Source: Pelargonium nanum (lineage: Eukaryota; Streptophyta; Magnoliopsida; Geraniales; Geraniaceae). Taken from it: a stretch of DNA of 48,893 nt. The translations under genes and the position numbers were made by a program. The stretch spans positions 1 to 48,893 of the forward strand of contig JAYMTF010000155.1 of NCBI GenBank assembly GCA_036897485.1, given 5' to 3'. This document shows positions 45,412 through 48,893 of the stretch, in pieces (position 1 is the stretch's first letter; each line of letters opens with the position of its first letter). The notes under the pieces are model-generated. The model made no database searches and had not been told where the DNA came from. It saw only the letters and a list, made by a program, of their open reading frames with translations.

Positions 45412-47013
45412 GAAAAGAGCCTACTATATCTCTTTACTTCAGCAAATATAAAACCGAAAGAGAGAGGAAAGGTGGATTCTGTTCACCTTCAAGAGGTTAG
45501 CTTTCGATGTATTGCCATGAACATAGACTACTTGAAGACGAGAAATGCACATGTTGACCTTCACATCTGAAATCATGAAACTGATTGGCTAGTTGCATTG
45601 GTGGTGGACTGCAATTTATATCTTCTTCCAGCACAAATACATTCAATACATTCTATTGTTTGATTACATTGTGCAATATTTTACAAGGGAACATGTTATC
45701 CATCACCTATCAGTAGCTAATGAAGTTTCCATATTTTGATTGAATATTTGAATGTACCTTAGCTTTGTTTAAATACAAACCCTGGAAGGCTTTTGAGTTT
45801 CTGAAATTTTATATGAGACACAATAAAAATTTATACCCCAAGACAAAAAAGAAGGCTTTGATTTAGTACCTAATTTGATTTTGTTCCAATTTGATGGTCC
45901 AATCTATATCATCAAATTAGCTTAATGTGACAATTTTTTCTAGAATCTTTTGTTCTTACATAGCAACCACATGATAAAGTGAATTTAGCTAAATTACACG
46001 TCACGTCAACAAAAATTGTCCACAATATTGACATGCTAATATGACAGTATTAGTACGGATAAACCAATTCGAAATAAAATAAAATAGTTTGAGATCAAAT
46101 TAAAATGATATGGATAGTTTGTGGATAAAATTAAAACAAAAAACTAATTAATATCAATTTAAAGCAAAATAGATAGTTGAAGCCTTGAAGGACTAAAATG
46201 AAGCATTTTCTGGAAAAAAAAAATCATTAATGTAACTGAATGCTGTAATATGTATTTACAAATGACATAGTTGAGATCAAATGACCAATTAGTTACAAAC
46301 TCAAGCAGTAGCAATAAGTTCAATTTCTTTAATAGGCACCTGTTTACACCCAATATGTATGTATAATAAATACAATTATAGTTGCTACCACATTGAGAAC
46401 CACATGAATATCCCTTAGATCAACTGTAGAATGTACATGGAAATGACTTTAAGTGATATATTTCACCAGAATCCCTACAATAAAAGCATAATGAAAGAAA
46501 TGTTAATGTCTAATAAGATCCTGAAAATAATATGAAAAGAAACAGTCCAAGCCTATGTAATGAAACAAAGGGTTCAGCTTGGAATAAACCAGCCATTTAG
46601 CTGCTTCTCTAATCTTCTTTTAAGAGAAGTATCTTTTATCTTCTTTTGATGCAACCACATCAGCTAGATAAATCCAACTCAGTCGGTGACAATTTAACAT
46701 AAGTTGCTGTTTACTTGAAAGATTAATCATTTTCCGATGTTATTAGCTATCTATCTTTTATTCTATAGTTATTTAAGAACATGATCAAACTTAATTTCAG
46801 ATGAAAACAAAGAGTTGAAGAAGATTACTCCAAACGAGCACAAAAGCATGCATGAGTATCATACATCTAGAGAATGTTATCAAGTTTAGTTTGACATCAG
46901 CAATTATTGGTGATTTCAAAACAAAACATCACATAAGAATTAAGATAAGTTCTGCTCAATATGAAATAACTTGCATGTCACTAAATCTGTGCTCTAGAAT
47001 GGATATTTCTTCA
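45412..47013. other. Region between convergent genes
   Basis: Holds the 3' UTRs of the At5g03900-like gene (from the left) and the SNARE-like gene (from the right). AT-rich; no further gene was recognised. A last short exon of the SNARE-like gene could lie here if the donor at 47084 is used. Confidence 0.5.
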
Positions 47014-48567
47014 TTATGGAGATGAACAATAATGAGTGAAGAAGTCAAACTCTAGAAAATCATTGATGAAGGTTATGTGCTCACCAAAAATTATGAGGGT
47101 ACATAATATTGCCAGTGTCAATATTATAGAATGTCGATTATTAGCCAAAACATAGTATGGAGACCTTTGATATCTTGACCTGTATGTCTGTATCTGGTGC
47201 ATAGTCTTCCTCAAGAACCCATAGCACAATCCATAGAAACTCCTATTCCCAGATGCTAAAGTTAGTCCCGACTGCTGAGCCTGTCAAAGAAAATCACACT
47301 AATAAACATATACAGCATCCTAGTCTTCATCTACAATTATGTGGTCGCTTAATCTATATCATCCTGTATATTCTCATTTCTCAATAATGATAGCTGACAT
47401 CATTCCTGTTAGCCTCTATGCAATCATTTGAGGTCTCTTATTGGCCAGACATGCTAACACTCAGTGACATATCTTCAGAAACTCAATTACTATAAATTTA
47501 AAAGATTTCTAGAAGTGATTTGTGTTAAAAAAAAGTATATGCCGGAAATAACCATTAATATTCCTTCTAAAAATTAAGGTTTAATGTAGTGTCGCAATAG
47601 TAAAGGTAGATCTGAAATTTACCCCAGCCTGAGTTATTCCAGTGTATGATGGCAAGTGCCTTCTCTCTTCTCTATCTTTCAACATCTTAGTATATGTCCT
47701 AGCGACCCTACTCCCAGATGCACTCCAAATATTGTTGAAGAAACCAAAGAGGTTTGTTCTACTGTTGTGTCGCCTTGGCTTGTTCTCATCAGAGAAGTTT
47801 TTAGGTTTGGCTCGGTTAGCTTCCAAATCCCAACTCCCATCTTCACCTTGTCTATCAGAAGAGGCCTCTTGATGAGAACCTAGTGCTTCTAAACCCAGTC
47901 TAGCAGAACAGTGAGAACCCACCTTCCTCAAGGTGCCATCAAAACTACGGTTGGTATGTACAGCCCCATTCATGTTCACGTTCAGGTTCTCAGTTACTAT
48001 GCTTTTTTGCTCAACCATTTCATGAGTACTATCTTTTGAAGTAGAAGCTGTGGTCGGATCGAGAAATCTTCTCAAAATATTATTTTCTGAATTGTGGCGA
48101 TCAGATTGTTCCACAGGTTCCCCTCCAGAGAGAAATAATGCCAAACCGTCTCTATCTTGTTCATTTAAGTTGACGTAATCTGCATTACTGATAGGATATC
48201 CCACTAATGCGTCCTCCAAGTTTTTCTCCACGCGATTTATTTGATCCCTGATGGCCATCACAAACTGCTCATATATGGAGATCACATCTTCCCTCATTCG
48301 CGACTTGTTCGATAAAGCTGACAAGTTGACAGCTCTTTCAAAATCTTCTAACTGATTTGTGTATAAAAAAAGGAGAGAAATATAAGCAACAAATGACGGC
48401 TGCAAACCAAACCTAATGACACTGCAAATACCTGCCATTTTGATGTTTCAAGGGTAGTTGCCAGATCTCGCCTATAACAATCTATAGATGCGAGCAGCCT
48501 CGGATCGGGATTGCCATCTTGAAAAAGACTCAACTCATGCAAAAGAACACGGAAAATTGAATCCATT
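47014..48567 (-). CDS. Syntaxin-6-like (t-SNARE family) protein, first exon outside window
   Basis: Exons seen (minus): 48567-48432, 48351-47623, 47280-47014, all in phase; about 378 codons are visible. The first visible exon starts with an AG acceptor and one leftover base before MDSIFRVLLHEL, so a first exon ending in phase 1 lies beyond the right edge. The block CYRRDLATTLETSKWQLEDF is the syntaxin-6 N-terminal three-helix domain, continuing ERAVNLSALSNKSRMREDVI and then NLNEQDRDGLALFLSGG. A long Ser/Asn-rich linker follows, then NRSFYGLCYGFLRKTM and a hydrophobic C-terminal segment SIILTLAILCTLIIFG (tail anchor). It resembles Arabidopsis At1g27700/At4g30240/At2g18860. Likely a Golgi/TGN trafficking factor or regulator, since no clear SNARE heptad motif is visible. 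The C-terminus is uncertain: a good donor (gtgagcac) lies at 47084 inside the last exon. Confidence 0.85.
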
Positions 48568-48815
48568 CTACAGGTGGAGTAAAAACACATAATTGAAGCA
48601 GTTCCAAAGTGTGTTCATAACTAAACCATTCCAACATTGCAAGAAACAAGCAACCCTGAAGATCTAACTTATGATTCTGAAATATAAACCCATCTAACAA
48701 TGCAGTTCGGGTGCTTATATAAGCAAAACTATCATGGTAATACCCGACCATAAGTTATCAACCTTATAATTTTGCTCTTACTAAGCTGCTCTCAGTGTCT
48801 AATTTCAACCAAGGC

Positions 48816-48893
48816 ATGTTGGGCCAAGCTGTTGAAGCGCTTTGGATTTCCTTTGAGGTCTCAGGTTCGAGCCTCCTTGCCGACGGTATGGGG
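48816..48893 (+). mobile_element. tRNA-derived SINE copy, cut by window end
   Basis: Aligns with the SINE at 5068 onward: an A-box-like ttgggccaagctg, then ctttgaggtct, the B box caggttcgagcct and gacggtatgggg at the edge. It lies in the presumed first intron of the SNARE-like gene. Confidence 0.65.

Overview
The window looks like nuclear DNA from a eudicot plant. Intergenic DNA is AT-rich, most genes have many short introns with GT...AG borders, several proteins carry chloroplast transit peptides, and the spaces between genes hold MITEs, a tRNA-derived SINE, small LTR relics, a LINE scrap and a piece of plastid rps2. I cannot name the species.

Layout: (1) 2-991, minus: glutaredoxin-like protein of the At5g39865/At3g28850 type, cut by the window edge. 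(2) 1250-7480: gene-poor DNA with a Stowaway-like MITE, a GC-richer patch, a SINE and a Mutator-like MITE with a perfect 9-bp target duplication. (3) 7598-8476, plus: intronless protein resembling At1g79060/At1g16500. (4) 8480-11830: repeats, including a 0.94-kb Stowaway-like element and a 43-bp tandem array. (5) 11830-27915, minus: a two-gene block present twice. The first unit has a complete alpha-carbonic anhydrase (6 exons, 271 aa) and a complete 12-exon tandem-thioredoxin-fold protein (330 aa). The second has only the 3' end of the carbonic anhydrase, fused to downstream DNA of a complete second thioredoxin-fold gene (333 aa). (6) 32204-32680, plus: PADRE/DUF4228 protein. (7) 33706-34081: decayed plastid rps2. 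(8) 36500-37873, minus: CCR4-type deadenylase-like protein with an uninterrupted CDS, between LTR relics, with a likely promoter and non-coding exon about 1.2 kb upstream. (9) 40435-45411, plus: 13-exon chloroplast membrane protein of the At5g03900 family (520 aa). (10) 47014-48567, minus: syntaxin-6-like SNARE family protein whose first exon lies outside the window.

From memory, the glutaredoxin, thioredoxin-fold, PADRE and At5g03900-type genes follow one another as At5g03870-03880-03890-03900 in Arabidopsis. The window would then be a conserved block, expanded by the insertion or retention of carbonic anhydrase and CCR4-like genes and by a local tandem duplication. Three or four of the conserved genes are plastid or thiol-redox proteins, but nothing shows that they work as one pathway. 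I found no clearly new biological system. The most informative features are the decayed block duplication, the 19-nt redox microexon, and the intronless CCR4-like CDS next to LTR relics.
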